This document shows, piece after piece, positions 10,344 to 19,102 of a stretch of DNA of 64,000 nt. The notes beneath the pieces are model-generated. The model had not been told where the DNA came from. It did no database searches and saw only the letters and a list, made by a program, of their open reading frames with translations. Within the stretch, counting starts at the first letter, position 1. Every line of letters begins with the position of its first letter. The stretch comes from Aquitalea magnusonii. GTDB taxonomy: Bacteria; Pseudomonadota; Gammaproteobacteria; Burkholderiales; Chromobacteriaceae. The DNA lies in contig NZ_QJKC01000012.1 of the NCBI RefSeq assembly GCF_003202035.1, positions 62,001 to 126,000 on the forward strand. Direction: 5' to 3'. The position numbers and the translations under genes are program-made.

Positions 10344-11123
10344 ATGACCACGCGACAACCCGCCCTGTTTATTTCTCATGGCGCCCCGACGCTCCCCATC
10401 GAGCACAGCGCCACCCGTGACTTTCTGCAGCAGCTTGGGCAGCAGCTCCCCCGCCCACGGGCCATCGTGGTGCTGTCCGCCCACTGGGAAAGTACGCTGC
10501 CCATGGTCAATCTGGCAGAAAAACCGGGCACACTGTACGACTTTGGCGGCTTTCCGCCCATTCTCTACACCCTGCGCTATCCTGCCAGCACCGATCTGAC
10601 CCTGGCCGCAGAGGCGATGGACCTGTTGCGCCAGTCTGGCTTCCGTGTGGGCAGCACCGATCAGCGTGGCCTGGACCACGGCATGTGGACGCCATTGATG
10701 TTGATGTATCCGCAAGCGGATATTCCCCTGGTCATGGTGTCGCTACCGCATGCGGCGACAGCCGACACCTATTACCGGATGGGGCGCGCCTTGCGCGCAC
10801 TGCGTGATGATAATGTGATGATTGTGGGCTCGGGCAGCTATACCCATAATCTGTGGCAGCTTGGCCGCGATGGCAGTGCCCCGCCCTCCTGGGCCGAGGA
10901 TTTTGCCCAGTGGATGGACCATGCCTTGAGTGATAACCGGCCGCAGGACATCCTCAACTGGAAGCAGCTGGCACCGCACGCCCGTGAAAACCATCCCAGC
11001 GACGAGCATTTCAATCCACTGCTGGTAGCCATGGGGGCGGCATCGGATGATACGCCACCGCACAAGCTGCACGATGACTGGCGCATGGGCTCATTGTCCA
11101 TGGCCTGCTGGCGCTTCGACTGA
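10344..11123 (+). CDS. DODA-type extradiol aromatic ring-opening dioxygenase (YgiD-like)
   Basis: A 259-residue member of the class III extradiol dioxygenase family (LigB/DODA, E. coli YgiD). Key stretches are PALFISHGAPTLPIE, VVLSAHWES, the metal-region YDFGGFPPILY, GLDHGMWTPL and GSGSYTHNLW. The conserved histidines in SHG, SAHW, DHG and THN fit the non-heme Fe/Zn site. The family cleaves catecholic substrates such as DOPA; the true substrate is unknown. An ATG nine codons earlier (10317) is possible, but MTTRQPALF aligns better with the family. A convergent terminator hairpin follows. Confidence 0.88.
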   Translation: MTTRQPALFISHGAPTLPIEHSATRDFLQQLGQQLPRPRAIVVLSAHWESTLPMVNLAEKPGTLYDFGGFPPILYTLRYPASTDLTLAAEAMDLLRQSGFRVGSTDQRGLDHGMWTPLMLMYPQADIPLVMVSLPHAATADTYYRMGRALRALRDDNVMIVGSGSYTHNLWQLGRDGSAPPSWAEDFAQWMDHALSDNRPQDILNWKQLAPHARENHPSDEHFNPLLVAMGAASDDTPPHKLHDDWRMGSLSMACWRFD

Positions 11124-11130
11124 CATGCAG

Positions 11131-11155
11131 CAGGGCCATCTTCAAGATGGCCCTG
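11131..11155. terminator. Convergent hairpin between dioxygenase and pyrD
   Basis: Perfect 10-bp arms (11131-11140 and 11146-11155; cagggccatc/gatggccctg) with a five-base loop. Only short T-tracts flank it. It is placed between two convergent genes and may serve both. Confidence 0.55.
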
Positions 11156-11180
11156 TTACTGTCCAAGTACGCTTCTCAGC

Positions 11181-12119
11181 TCACAGCGTTTTCAATTTGC
11201 CACGGAAATCATCCAGCCGCTGGTATCCCTTGTGCGCCATCAACGCCCGCAATTCATCCAGAATGCGGGCAAACGCCCCTTCGCCTTCTTCGTACAGGCA
11301 GGTGCCGATCTGTACCGCCGTCGCTCCGGCCAGGATATGCATGAAGGCCTCACGACCACTGTTGATACCGCCACAGCCCACCACATGCTTGCCAGGCAAC
11401 AGGCGGTAAAACTCACGGACATTGGCCAGTGCGGTCGGCAATACATAGCTGCCCCCCAGACCACCCAGCCCGTCCTTGGGCTTGATCACCACGCTTTCAC
11501 GGTCGACATCGATCACCAGGCCATTGCCGATGGAGTTGATGCAGGTGACAAAGCGCAATGCGGGGAAGGCATTGAGCACGGCGGCCATCCGGGCAAAATG
11601 CACCGGATCGAAATACGGTGGCAACTTGACACCGAACGGGCCGTGGTAGACACGCGCCATCTGCGTCAGCGCCTCATGACAAGCCTGGAAATCGTAGCCC
11701 AGCTGTGGCTTGCCCGGCAGATTCGGGCAGGACAGATTGACTTCCGGCAAGCAGGGTAGCTGCGCAGCCGCCAGATCACTGAGCATGTCCAGGTTCTCCT
11801 GCAGCGTCATGCCGGAGAGCGACAGGAATAGCGGCTTGCCTGCGGCATAGGGATAGCTGCGCGCATAATCCAGGTAATAAGGATAGCCAGCATTGGGCAG
11901 CCCCATGGAGTTGATGCTGCCCAGCGCTGTCGCACAATAGCGTGGCTCCGGATTGCCTGTACGCGGCTGCGGTGTGCAGCTCTTGGTGATCACTGCAGCG
12001 GCCGCCGAGGTGCGCACTTGCTCCAGTTCCGCCACACTGCGGCACATGACGCCCGAGGCGTTATACAGCGGATTGGCCATGGCAAGACCAAGCCAGGAGA
12101 CAGACAGGTCGACATGCAT
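11181..12119 (-). CDS. pyrD: Dihydroorotate dehydrogenase, class 1A type
   Basis: A 312-residue FMN enzyme. The sequence is of the soluble class 1A (Lactococcus DHODA) kind: catalytic cysteine at residue 131 in VNLSCPNLPGKPQ, the substrate-binding LGSINSMGLPNAG, ITKSCTPQPRTGNP, and the C-terminal FMN site GCGGINSGREA and GATAVQIGT. Class 1A enzymes use fumarate as electron acceptor, while most betaproteobacteria rely on the membrane class 2 enzyme; this gene is therefore likely acquired or an additional paralogue. The ATG at 12119 was chosen; the longer frame begins with TTG. It lies 117 bases downstream of feoB2 on the same strand. Confidence 0.92.
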   Translation of the reverse strand: MHVDLSVSWLGLAMANPLYNASGVMCRSVAELEQVRTSAAAAVITKSCTPQPRTGNPEPRYCATALGSINSMGLPNAGYPYYLDYARSYPYAAGKPLFLSLSGMTLQENLDMLSDLAAAQLPCLPEVNLSCPNLPGKPQLGYDFQACHEALTQMARVYHGPFGVKLPPYFDPVHFARMAAVLNAFPALRFVTCINSIGNGLVIDVDRESVVIKPKDGLGGLGGSYVLPTALANVREFYRLLPGKHVVGCGGINSGREAFMHILAGATAVQIGTCLYEEGEGAFARILDELRALMAHKGYQRLDDFRGKLKTL

Positions 12120-12236
12120 GCCTTGGATTTCCCGACAAAACAAAAAACGCAGTCTGCGCCCGGCACCGCAGGGTCGCTCTGCGCCACATCAAGCCACCAT
12201 GCAATACGACCACCGCAGCGCGCCTTGCCCGGCCGT

Positions 12237-14006
12237 CTAGCGCAATAGATGCAGGCCCTGATAGAAGGCAAAGCAAAGCAGCCAGGCCAGCAGGACCGAC
12301 CAGCCGACAGAGAGCGCGGTAAAGCTGCGGCTTCTGGACTCGCGCCGTATCGCCGCCACGGTGGACAGGCAAGGCACATACACCAGGGTAAAGATCAGGA
12401 AACTCATGGCCGAGGCCCAGTCCAGATGGTGTAGCAAGGCGGCCCCCAGGCCGGCCTCCGGTACGCCATAGATCACCGCCAGGCCGCCCAGCAGGATTTC
12501 CTTGGCGACAAAGCCCACCAGCAGGGCCACGGCCAGTTCATGCCTGATACCGATGGGGTCCAGCACCGGAGCCAATACCGTACCCAGCATATCGGCCAGC
12601 GTCTTGTTATCACCAGCCGGGATATGCGAAACCAGCCACACCAGCACCACTCCCATCAGGATGAAGCTGGAGGCCAGTTCGAGAAAGGCACGTACCTCGC
12701 CCACCGCCCGGATCAGCATGTGACGCATACCCGGCAGGCGATAAGGCGGCAGCTCCAGCAAAAACGCCTCATTGCCCCGATAACGATGTTTGAACAACCA
12801 GGCGGTGAAAATGGCGACCACGAAACTCAGCAGGTATAGCAGCAGCAAGACCCACGGCGCCTGATGCGGAGTGAACAGGATGCCGGCAAAAAACACCACC
12901 ACCTGCAGCCGCGCCGAACACAGGGAAAAGGGGACGATCAGCATGGTGAGCAGGCGTTGCTGGCGCTCGCGCATCACCCGCGTACCCAGAATGGCCGGCA
13001 CATTGCAGCCAAAACCCATCAGCTGCATGACAAAACCACGGCCATCCAGCCCCAGCCTGGCCATGAAGGCATCGGTCAGATAGGCCGCGCGCGCCAGGTA
13101 GCCACTGTCCTCCACCAAGGCCATCAGGATGAAAAACACGAACAGGATGGGGGCAAAAGTGAGCACGGTGGACACTCCTTGCCAGACGCCCTCCAGTAGC
13201 AGGCTCTGCACAATGGCAGGCAAAGGAGCGAGCCAGTGCTGCAAGGCCGCTTCCTTGAACCAGTCCAGCCCGTCGCCCACCCATCCTTGCAGTGGCGTGC
13301 CGATCTGATAGGTCAGATTGAACAGCAAGGCCATGCAGGCGAAGAACAGCGGCAAGCCCCAGCAGGAGTGCATCAGCCAGGCATCGACTTTTTCCGTGAT
13401 GCCCGCCGGCAGCACGGCAGGCAAACGCCAGCACCCGGCCAGCAGTGCCCGCGCCTGCATGATGGCCTGCTGCGTCTCCGGCACGCGCTCCAGCTGGGCA
13501 TGACTGGCAACCGCAGCACTGGCGGCCTGGCGATTCAGCGCCTCCAGCAGCGCAGGCCAGCCTTCCATGCGCTTGGCCGACACCAGCACCACCGGCACGC
13601 CAAGGCGCTGACGCAACAGCGGCAGATCAAGCGAAATCCCCAGCAGCCTGGCTTCATCCGCCATATTCAGCACCACCACGGCAGGCAGGCCGCTGGCCAG
13701 CACCTGTAGCGCCAGTGGCAGCTGGCGGTCCAGCTGGGCGGCATTGAGCAGCAGGATGGCCGCGTCAAATGCGGTGCTCATCAAGACATCGCGCACGACT
13801 GCTTCATCGTCGCTATAGCCGGTCAGGTCATTCACCCCAGGCAAGTCGACCAATTCCACCATCTTGCCGCCCAGCAGCAGCCGCGCGCTGGTGAGCTCGA
13901 CCGTGAGCCCGGGCCAGTTGCCAACCCGTTGCGACATGCCGGTCAGGCGATTGAATACCGTGGACTTGCCCGTATTGGGCAGGCCGAGCAAGGCAAAGCG
14001 CTTCAT
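12237..14006 (-). CDS. feoB: FeoB-family transporter, system 2
   Basis: A 589-residue second FeoB, clearly divergent from the one at 2691-4526. The G domain starts at residue 5: G1 GLPNTGKSTVF, G3 DLPGVNDL, G4 NMAD, then VSAKR. The membrane half keeps the FeoB layout, including GCNVPAILGTR, VAKEILLGGLAVIYG and the C-terminal PCLSTVAAIRRE. Its start codon overlaps the stop of the preceding feoA2 by four bases. No Cys-rich partner follows. The substrate may be Fe2+, or Mn2+ as proposed for some divergent FeoBs; this cannot be told from sequence alone. Confidence 0.9.
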   Translation of the reverse strand: MKRFALLGLPNTGKSTVFNRLTGMSQRVGNWPGLTVELTSARLLLGGKMVELVDLPGVNDLTGYSDDEAVVRDVLMSTAFDAAILLLNAAQLDRQLPLALQVLASGLPAVVVLNMADEARLLGISLDLPLLRQRLGVPVVLVSAKRMEGWPALLEALNRQAASAAVASHAQLERVPETQQAIMQARALLAGCWRLPAVLPAGITEKVDAWLMHSCWGLPLFFACMALLFNLTYQIGTPLQGWVGDGLDWFKEAALQHWLAPLPAIVQSLLLEGVWQGVSTVLTFAPILFVFFILMALVEDSGYLARAAYLTDAFMARLGLDGRGFVMQLMGFGCNVPAILGTRVMRERQQRLLTMLIVPFSLCSARLQVVVFFAGILFTPHQAPWVLLLLYLLSFVVAIFTAWLFKHRYRGNEAFLLELPPYRLPGMRHMLIRAVGEVRAFLELASSFILMGVVLVWLVSHIPAGDNKTLADMLGTVLAPVLDPIGIRHELAVALLVGFVAKEILLGGLAVIYGVPEAGLGAALLHHLDWASAMSFLIFTLVYVPCLSTVAAIRRESRSRSFTALSVGWSVLLAWLLCFAFYQGLHLLR

Positions 14007-14233
14007 TCCGCCACCCGTACCTGGATCAGACTGGCCAGACTGCGACGCAGTAAAAAGCGCGTACTCCCCACTTCCAGCACCAGCGGGCCACCAAAGGGGG
14101 CGCTGCGCATCAGGCTGAAATGACTGCCGGGAATCAGCCCGAACGCCGCAACACGACGGAAGGCCTCGTCAGACAGATCCAGGCTGTCCACCACGCCCTT
14201 GCACCCCAGTGGAAACTTGTCGAGTGACAACAT
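14003..14233 (-). CDS. feoA: FeoA-family protein, system 2
   Basis: A 76-residue FeoA-like SH3 protein starting MLSLDKFPLGCKGVV; the longer frame upstream is Cys/Trp-rich and not FeoA-like. The family pattern is visible: AAFGLIPGSHFSLMRSAPFGGP and FLLRRSLASLIQV. Coupled to feoB2 by an ATGA overlap. The AT-rich promoter upstream (14234-14280) contains no convincing Fur box, unlike the first feo operon, so regulation may differ. Confidence 0.88.
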   Translation of the reverse strand: MLSLDKFPLGCKGVVDSLDLSDEAFRRVAAFGLIPGSHFSLMRSAPFGGPLVLEVGSTRFLLRRSLASLIQVRVAE

Positions 14234-14454
14234 CTTGCATACCCAATAACGCGAATAGTTTGCATTATTATAAGTAAAAGACCTTTCTCCCGATAAGGCT
14301 TCCTGGCCGGCATCTGCGCAAGGTTTGCGCAACATCAATGGCCAGCAAGCCCAAGCCGTTTGCCGGCATCGGCAAAACATGACGAGATATGGCCCTGCCG
14401 GGTCATACCGTTTAGAATCGGTGCCATCTAAATTTCTGTAACGGACCCCCGACC

Positions 14455-15024
14455 ATGAGTATCAAATCCGACAAGTGGATCCGCCGCATGGCGCAGGATC
14501 ACAACATGATCGAGCCGTTTGAATACAACCAGATCAAGAATATCAACGGCGAGAAGGTGATTTCCTTCGGCACCTCCAGCTATGGCTACGATATTCGCTG
14601 TGCCGATGAATTCAAGGTATTCACCAATATCAACAGCACCATTGTCGACCCCAAAAATTTCGACCCCGATTCTTTTGTCGAAGTCTCCGGCAAGGGCTAC
14701 TGCATCATCCCGCCCAACAGTTTCGCCCTGGCCCGCACGGTGGAATATTTCCGTATTCCGCGATCGGTACTGACCGTGTGCCTGGGCAAATCGACCTACG
14801 CGCGCTGCGGCATCATCGTCAATGTCACCCCCTTCGAACCGGAATGGGAAGGCTATGTCACGCTGGAGTTTTCCAACACCACCCCGCTGCCGGCCAAGAT
14901 TTATGCCAACGAAGGCGTGGCACAGGTGCTGTTCTTCGAATCCGATGAAGTGTGTGATGTGTCTTATGCCGATCGTGCGGGCAAATACATGGGCCAGGTT
15001 GGCGTCACCCTGCCCCGCCCCTGA
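14455..15024 (+). CDS. dcd: dCTP deaminase
   Basis: A 189-residue enzyme converting dCTP to dUTP, which dUTPase then turns into the dTTP precursor dUMP. The start [13 protein letters not shown] fits the family. Conserved elements include [30 protein letters not shown] and the catalytic Glu138 in TLEFSNTT, matching E. coli numbering. The C-terminal lid GKYMGQ is present. Single gene ending in a strong terminator. Confidence 0.98.
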   Translation: MSIKSDKWIRRMAQDHNMIEPFEYNQIKNINGEKVISFGTSSYGYDIRCADEFKVFTNINSTIVDPKNFDPDSFVEVSGKGYCIIPPNSFALARTVEYFRIPRSVLTVCLGKSTYARCGIIVNVTPFEPEWEGYVTLEFSNTTPLPAKIYANEGVAQVLFFESDEVCDVSYADRAGKYMGQVGVTLPRP

Positions 15025-15054
15025 TGGTCGCCTTGCGCGACAAGCCGCTACGAC

Positions 15055-15081
15055 AAGGACAGCCCAGGCTGTCCTTTTTTA
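15055..15081 (+). terminator. dcd terminator
   Basis: Perfect 10-bp stem (15055-15064 with 15067-15076, aaggacagcc/ggctgtcctt) followed by T. Confidence 0.85.
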
Positions 15082-15403
15082 TTTCATCAGCATGAAAATC
15101 TGTCGGGCAATTTCCGCTGCCTGTTCTAGGATGAACTGTGGCTTATCCGTTTTCAGCAGCAAACCCAATACAGCACATGCTTTCTTCTTGGGACGTCGCG
15201 GTTCCCCCTTGCCGTAACGTCCCTTTTTTTATGCCGCAATAATACATATGTCATTTTTATTCAATATTCTCATTCTATAGAAATAGTTTGCTGCTTTGGC
15301 CATGACAGGGCAGCGCAAGAGACCAGGCACATAAAGAAACAGGGCCGGCAAAGCCGGCCCTGCTACTCCCTCATTCCCCGGTGACCCCGTTGTTGTCTCC
15401 CGA
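15082..15403. other. Intergenic region with two further hairpins
   Basis: No gene is recognised. On the plus strand a second terminator-like hairpin (GGGACGT 15190-15196 with ACGTCCC 15217-15223, then seven T) suggests a short transcript ends at about 15230, possibly a small RNA or an unannotated 41-codon ORF at 15092-15217; no convincing promoter or ribosome site was found. The hairpin at 15340-15362 (cagggccggc/gccggccctg) terminates the minus-strand gene at 15404. Confidence 0.35.
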
Positions 15404-15712
15404 CTAGATGACCTCGCTTGCCTTGTGGCAAGGATCTTCCAGCAAAATCCGGGCATTTTCCGCCAGTTGGTCCAGATCTTCATCCAGATGTTCCTGCATA
15501 TCCAGCAAGGCCGCCTTCAGCACCATGGCAGCCAGTGCCGCCTGGTCGCCACTGAACACATGGGCCAATACGCGCAACTCACGGCAGGCATGCAGATCCA
15601 GCGGTACTTCCAGTGTGCGCACCACGTCGACCCGTGTTACGGCTTCAGTGGTCATGCCCTTGCTGCGGCAGCTTTCCAGCTCGCACAGCAAGCCTTTCAG
15701 AGCGAGTCCCAT
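15404..15712 (-). CDS. Conserved-looking hypothetical protein, 102 residues
   Basis: A small, Leu- and Glu-rich, probably all-helical cytoplasmic protein ending ARILLEDPCHKASEVI. Function unknown. The start is decided by the ribosome site: AAAGGAG directly abuts an ATG at 15718, which is too close, while the ATG two codons on (MGLALKGLL) is 6 bases from it. The sequence LDLHACRELRVLAHVFSG with a following amphipathic helix hints at a small regulator, but this is not assignable. It is followed by a strong terminator, which supports a real transcription unit. Confidence 0.6.
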   Translation of the reverse strand: MGLALKGLLCELESCRSKGMTTEAVTRVDVVRTLEVPLDLHACRELRVLAHVFSGDQAALAAMVLKAALLDMQEHLDEDLDQLAENARILLEDPCHKASEVI

Positions 15713-15884
15713 TGCCATCTCCTTTCACCCACACTTTAACGCTAGCTGGGCTCCTCCCAAAAACCAAGCGACGGCAGACAAGATATTGACTTGAAACAAA
15801 ATATTCATCTGCCATTGCCAGCAATCGGGCTAGCCGCGGCCGCGGGGCTGCGCTGAAGGGATCACCGTAGTACGGGCGTGCCGG

Positions 15885-16916
15885 CTACTGCCGCATTGAA
15901 AAACCCTCCAGCACATTCACCGCATTCAGCCCGATGGGCTCCACCGCATACCCACCCTCCATGCAGAAAGCGGTAGGCAGTCCCAGCCCGCCAATCTGCT
16001 CACCCAGCCGTAGAAAGTCGGTGCTGGCCAGGGAAAAGCGCGAGATCGGATCGCCTTCGAAGGTATCCACCCCCAGCGACACCACCAGCGCATCCGGGGC
16101 ATAGCGCCGGATTTCACCCAGCGCAGTGTCCAGCGCGGCAAACCACAAGGCCACGCTGGACGCAGCCGGCAGCGGAAAATTGTAGTTGTAGCCCAGGCCG
16201 GCCCCCTCGCCATGCTCGTCGGCAAAGCCAAGAAAGAAGGGGTATTCGGTGGCCGGATCGCCATGAATCGACAGGAACAATACGTCATCACGCTGGTAGA
16301 AGATATCCTGCGTGCCATTGCCGTGGTGATAGTCGACATCCAGCACGGCCACCCGCTTCGCACCGCGATCCAGCAGGCTTTGTGCTGCAATGGCGGCATT
16401 ATTGAAGAAACAATAGCCACCACAGTAATCACGGGCAGCATGATGGCCCGGCGGCCGGGTGAGGGCGAATACGCCGCGCTGGCCCGCCGCCAGCTGATCG
16501 ACGGCCGTCAGTGCCACATCTGCCGCGGCCGTGATGGCCGGCCAGGTGCCGGCGGTCAGCGGCGTGCCGCAGTCCATCGAGTAATAACACAGCTGCCCTT
16601 CCACATGCTGCGGGATGGCCGCGCGCAGACGGCGGATCTGCCACATTTTGGGCAAGGCGTCGTAGTCGCGCCCCATGGCCGTCCAGCGTTGCCAGGCAGT
16701 TTGCAGAAATTCGACATAGCCGGCATCGTGCACGCGCAGTACCGGTGCCAGCCCGTGCGCGACCGGCTCGATCACCGGGCCAAGATCACGTGACCTGACT
16801 TCCTGCAATACCATGTCGGCACGCGAGGGATTTTCGAAACAAGGCTTGAGGGTGCCATCGATCAGCTCGGCCTTGCCGTGCTGCAGGCGGTGTGTGTCGC
16901 TATAGATGGTCAGCAT
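15885..16916 (-). CDS. aphA: Acetylpolyamine amidohydrolase, histone-deacetylase family
   Basis: A 343-residue zinc hydrolase of the class II HDAC fold. All residues of the Mycoplana ramosa acetylpolyamine amidohydrolase site occur at the same numbers: His158/His159 in RPPGHHA, zinc ligands Asp195, His197 and Asp284, and Tyr323 in GGYAVE. Family members deacetylate acetylated polyamines, allowing their use or recycling. ATG 16916 was chosen because the longer form begins with TTG. It is the last gene of an apparent minus-strand run with the lipoprotein gene and ychJ. Some other HDAC-like substrate remains possible. Confidence 0.9.
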   Translation of the reverse strand: MLTIYSDTHRLQHGKAELIDGTLKPCFENPSRADMVLQEVRSRDLGPVIEPVAHGLAPVLRVHDAGYVEFLQTAWQRWTAMGRDYDALPKMWQIRRLRAAIPQHVEGQLCYYSMDCGTPLTAGTWPAITAAADVALTAVDQLAAGQRGVFALTRPPGHHAARDYCGGYCFFNNAAIAAQSLLDRGAKRVAVLDVDYHHGNGTQDIFYQRDDVLFLSIHGDPATEYPFFLGFADEHGEGAGLGYNYNFPLPAASSVALWFAALDTALGEIRRYAPDALVVSLGVDTFEGDPISRFSLASTDFLRLGEQIGGLGLPTAFCMEGGYAVEPIGLNAVNVLEGFSMRQ

Positions 16917-17013
16917 GGGAATATCCGGCAAGCAAAAGCCCCATGCTGGCGCGATGGGGCGATGGGGTCAACCATGACCGGGCGATGATTTGCCCGGGCG
17001 CAATACTGTTTGC

Positions 17014-17424
17014 TCAACCTTCTTCGGCATCGCCATCCACATAGAACCAGCGACCGTCTTCCTTGCGAAAGCGGCTGACTTCATGCAGCCGCTGTGCACG
17101 ACCGTTGACTTTGTAGCGGGCGACAAACTCCACCACACCGGCGTCGTCCTCGGCACTGCCCGCCTGCGTGCTGAGCACGTCCAGCGCCAGCCATTTGACG
17201 AAGCGCTCTTCGCGCGACAAGTCCAGCTCTGCCGGACGGGTGGAGGCGTGCCAGCTGGCCAGCAGATAATCGGCATTATTCATGGTGTAGGCCGCATAGC
17301 GGGAGCGCATCAGGCTCTCGGCCGTGGGAGCCTGCTGGGTGCCATCGATATAGCGGCCGCAACAGTCGGCGTAAGAGGCCGTCAGGCCACAGGGGCAGGC
17401 ACTGGAATGTTTCTTCTTGCTCAT
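17014..17424 (-). CDS. ychJ: YchJ-family (UPF0225) SEC-C motif protein
   Basis: A 136-residue protein with an N-terminal SEC-C-like zinc motif, CPCGLTASYADCCGRY, followed by the YchJ NTF2-like domain (RSRYAAYTMNNADYLLASW, FVARYKVNGRAQRLHE, FRKEDGRWFYVDG). The biochemical role of the family is unknown. The start MSKKKHSSACPCG was chosen at 17424, seven bases after the upstream lipoprotein gene, so the two are probably co-transcribed. Confidence 0.92.
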   Translation of the reverse strand: MSKKKHSSACPCGLTASYADCCGRYIDGTQQAPTAESLMRSRYAAYTMNNADYLLASWHASTRPAELDLSREERFVKWLALDVLSTQAGSAEDDAGVVEFVARYKVNGRAQRLHEVSRFRKEDGRWFYVDGDAEEG

Positions 17425-17431
17425 TGCTTTA

Positions 17432-17905
17432 TCAGCCCAGGGCGGGCAATCCATAGAGTTTCAACAGAAAATTGGTAAATACCGGCGCTGGCGGCTTGGG
17501 CTGCAGCTTGGGCCAGCGGCGCAGCCATTCGCGCAAGCGCATTTCCATGCGTGCTTGCGACTCTTCTTGCGTCAGCCGTCCGGCATCGCGTTCCACCGCC
17601 AGGTAGCGATACATGGCAAAGCTGTTGTCATCAACCAGGTTGGCACCAATCAAGCGCAGGCGATAGACATTGAGCTGATCGGCCGCCGCCACGCGGCTCA
17701 GCTCGCCGCTTTTCACCTTGCCAGCCAGGCGACTGGCTTCCCTGAACAGCAAGTCCTGCTTGCTGTCAGGCTGCGGCTGGGCCTGCACCGGTCGAGCAGG
17801 TCGCACCCCGGTTTGCGGGGCTGCCGGTTGTTGCAGCAAGCTGCAGGCAGACAACACCAGCGACATGCCGGCTACCCGGCTAAGCACTTTGAGAGTGGAA
17901 TGCAT
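17432..17905 (-). CDS. Small lipoprotein of unknown function
   Basis: A 157-residue protein. The ATG at 17905 gives a signal MHSTLKVLSRVAGMSLVLSA ending in the lipobox LSACSLL. A Pro/Gln-rich linker follows, then a helical basic domain (REASRLAGKVKSGELSRVAA, MEMRLREWLRRWPKLQP). Probably anchored in the outer membrane or periplasm. No family recognised. It is adjacent to ychJ and downstream of cysK on the same strand. Confidence 0.75.
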   Translation of the reverse strand: MHSTLKVLSRVAGMSLVLSACSLLQQPAAPQTGVRPARPVQAQPQPDSKQDLLFREASRLAGKVKSGELSRVAAADQLNVYRLRLIGANLVDDNSFAMYRYLAVERDAGRLTQEESQARMEMRLREWLRRWPKLQPKPPAPVFTNFLLKLYGLPALG

Positions 17906-18049
17906 GGGCGGTAGTGTAGCGGATGTGGAGGCAGATTGGACAAAATACGCCGGCTGGCAGTTCGCTGCCGGCAGCCCCCCACATGACAAAACCGGCCGGG
18001 CAGTGACTGCGCGGCCGGTGAGATGGCGAGGAAGGCTGAGCTGAAACGA

Positions 18050-18982
18050 TCAGGCCAGATGTTCGAACAGCGGTGTCGACAAATAACGCTCGCCAAAGGA
18101 AGGAATGACCACCACGATCAGCTTGCCGGCGTTTTCCGGGCGCTTGGCCAGCTGAATGGCCGACCACACGGCGGCACCGGAAGAGATGCCGACCAGCACG
18201 CCTTCCTGGGTCGCCACCGCCCGTGCCGTGGCAAAGGCATCATCATTCTTGACGCGAATGATTTCGTCGTAAACCTCGGTATTCAGAATGGGCGGTACAA
18301 AACCGGCACCAATGCCCTGGATGGGATGCGGGCCCTTCGGTCCACCCGACAGCACCGGCGACGCATCCGGTTCCACCGCCACAATCCGCACACCCGGTTT
18401 GCGGGCTTTCAGCACTTCACCGACACCGGTAATGGTGCCGCCAGTACCAACACCAGCCACGAAAATATCCACCTGGCCATCGGTATCGCGCCAGATTTCT
18501 TCAGCCGTGGTATTGCGGTGGACTTGCGGGTTGGCTGCGTTTTCGAATTGCTGCGGCATGAACCAGCTGTCCGGATTTTCTTCGACCAGCTGACGCGCCT
18601 TGGCAATGGCACCACCCATGCCATCCGGCCCCGGAGTGAGGATCAGTTCCGCACCGTAGGCTTTCAGCAGCTGGCGACGCTCGCGGCTCATGGTTTCCGG
18701 CATGGTGATCACCAGCTTGTAGCCACGCGCGGCGCAAACCATGGCCAGGCCGATGCCGGTATTGCCGGAGGTCGGCTCGACGATGGTCGTGTGCGGCCCG
18801 ATCTTGCCAGCCTGCTCGGCAGCATCGATCATGGCCACCGCGATACGGTCCTTGACGCTGTGCGCCGGATTGAAAAACTCCAGCTTGGCGACCACGGTGG
18901 CGACGCAGCCATCGGTAACGCGGTTCAGTTTGACCAGAGGGGTATTGCCGATCAGGTCGGTTACGGTATTGGCGATACGCAT
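18050..18982 (-). CDS. cysK: Cysteine synthase A
   Basis: A 310-residue PLP enzyme making cysteine from O-acetylserine and sulfide. The Schiff-base Lys44 lies in NPAHSVKDR, the substrate loop is [11 protein letters not shown], and the PLP phosphate site is [11 protein letters not shown]. The C-terminal tail [10 protein letters not shown] is intact. The start [17 protein letters not shown] agrees with the family. Divergently oriented from the potassium channel gene, with 120 bases between. Confidence 0.97.
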   Translation of the reverse strand: MRIANTVTDLIGNTPLVKLNRVTDGCVATVVAKLEFFNPAHSVKDRIAVAMIDAAEQAGKIGPHTTIVEPTSGNTGIGLAMVCAARGYKLVITMPETMSRERRQLLKAYGAELILTPGPDGMGGAIAKARQLVEENPDSWFMPQQFENAANPQVHRNTTAEEIWRDTDGQVDIFVAGVGTGGTITGVGEVLKARKPGVRIVAVEPDASPVLSGGPKGPHPIQGIGAGFVPPILNTEVYDEIIRVKNDDAFATARAVATQEGVLVGISSGAAVWSAIQLAKRPENAGKLIVVVIPSFGERYLSTPLFEHLA

Positions 18983-19102
18983 CGTCTTATTCTCCCGGGC
19001 AACATTAATGCAAGGTTTAATAACGCTTATAATATATGAGCGCTCAGAAAACTCTAATAGTGTTTACTTCTATTCAATGAACCAACTGGTCCCACATCCA
19101 TC

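Noticed and set aside
14234..14280. Fur box upstream of feoA2
   Set aside because: The best alignment matches only 11 of 19 bases, about what an AT-rich stretch gives by chance.
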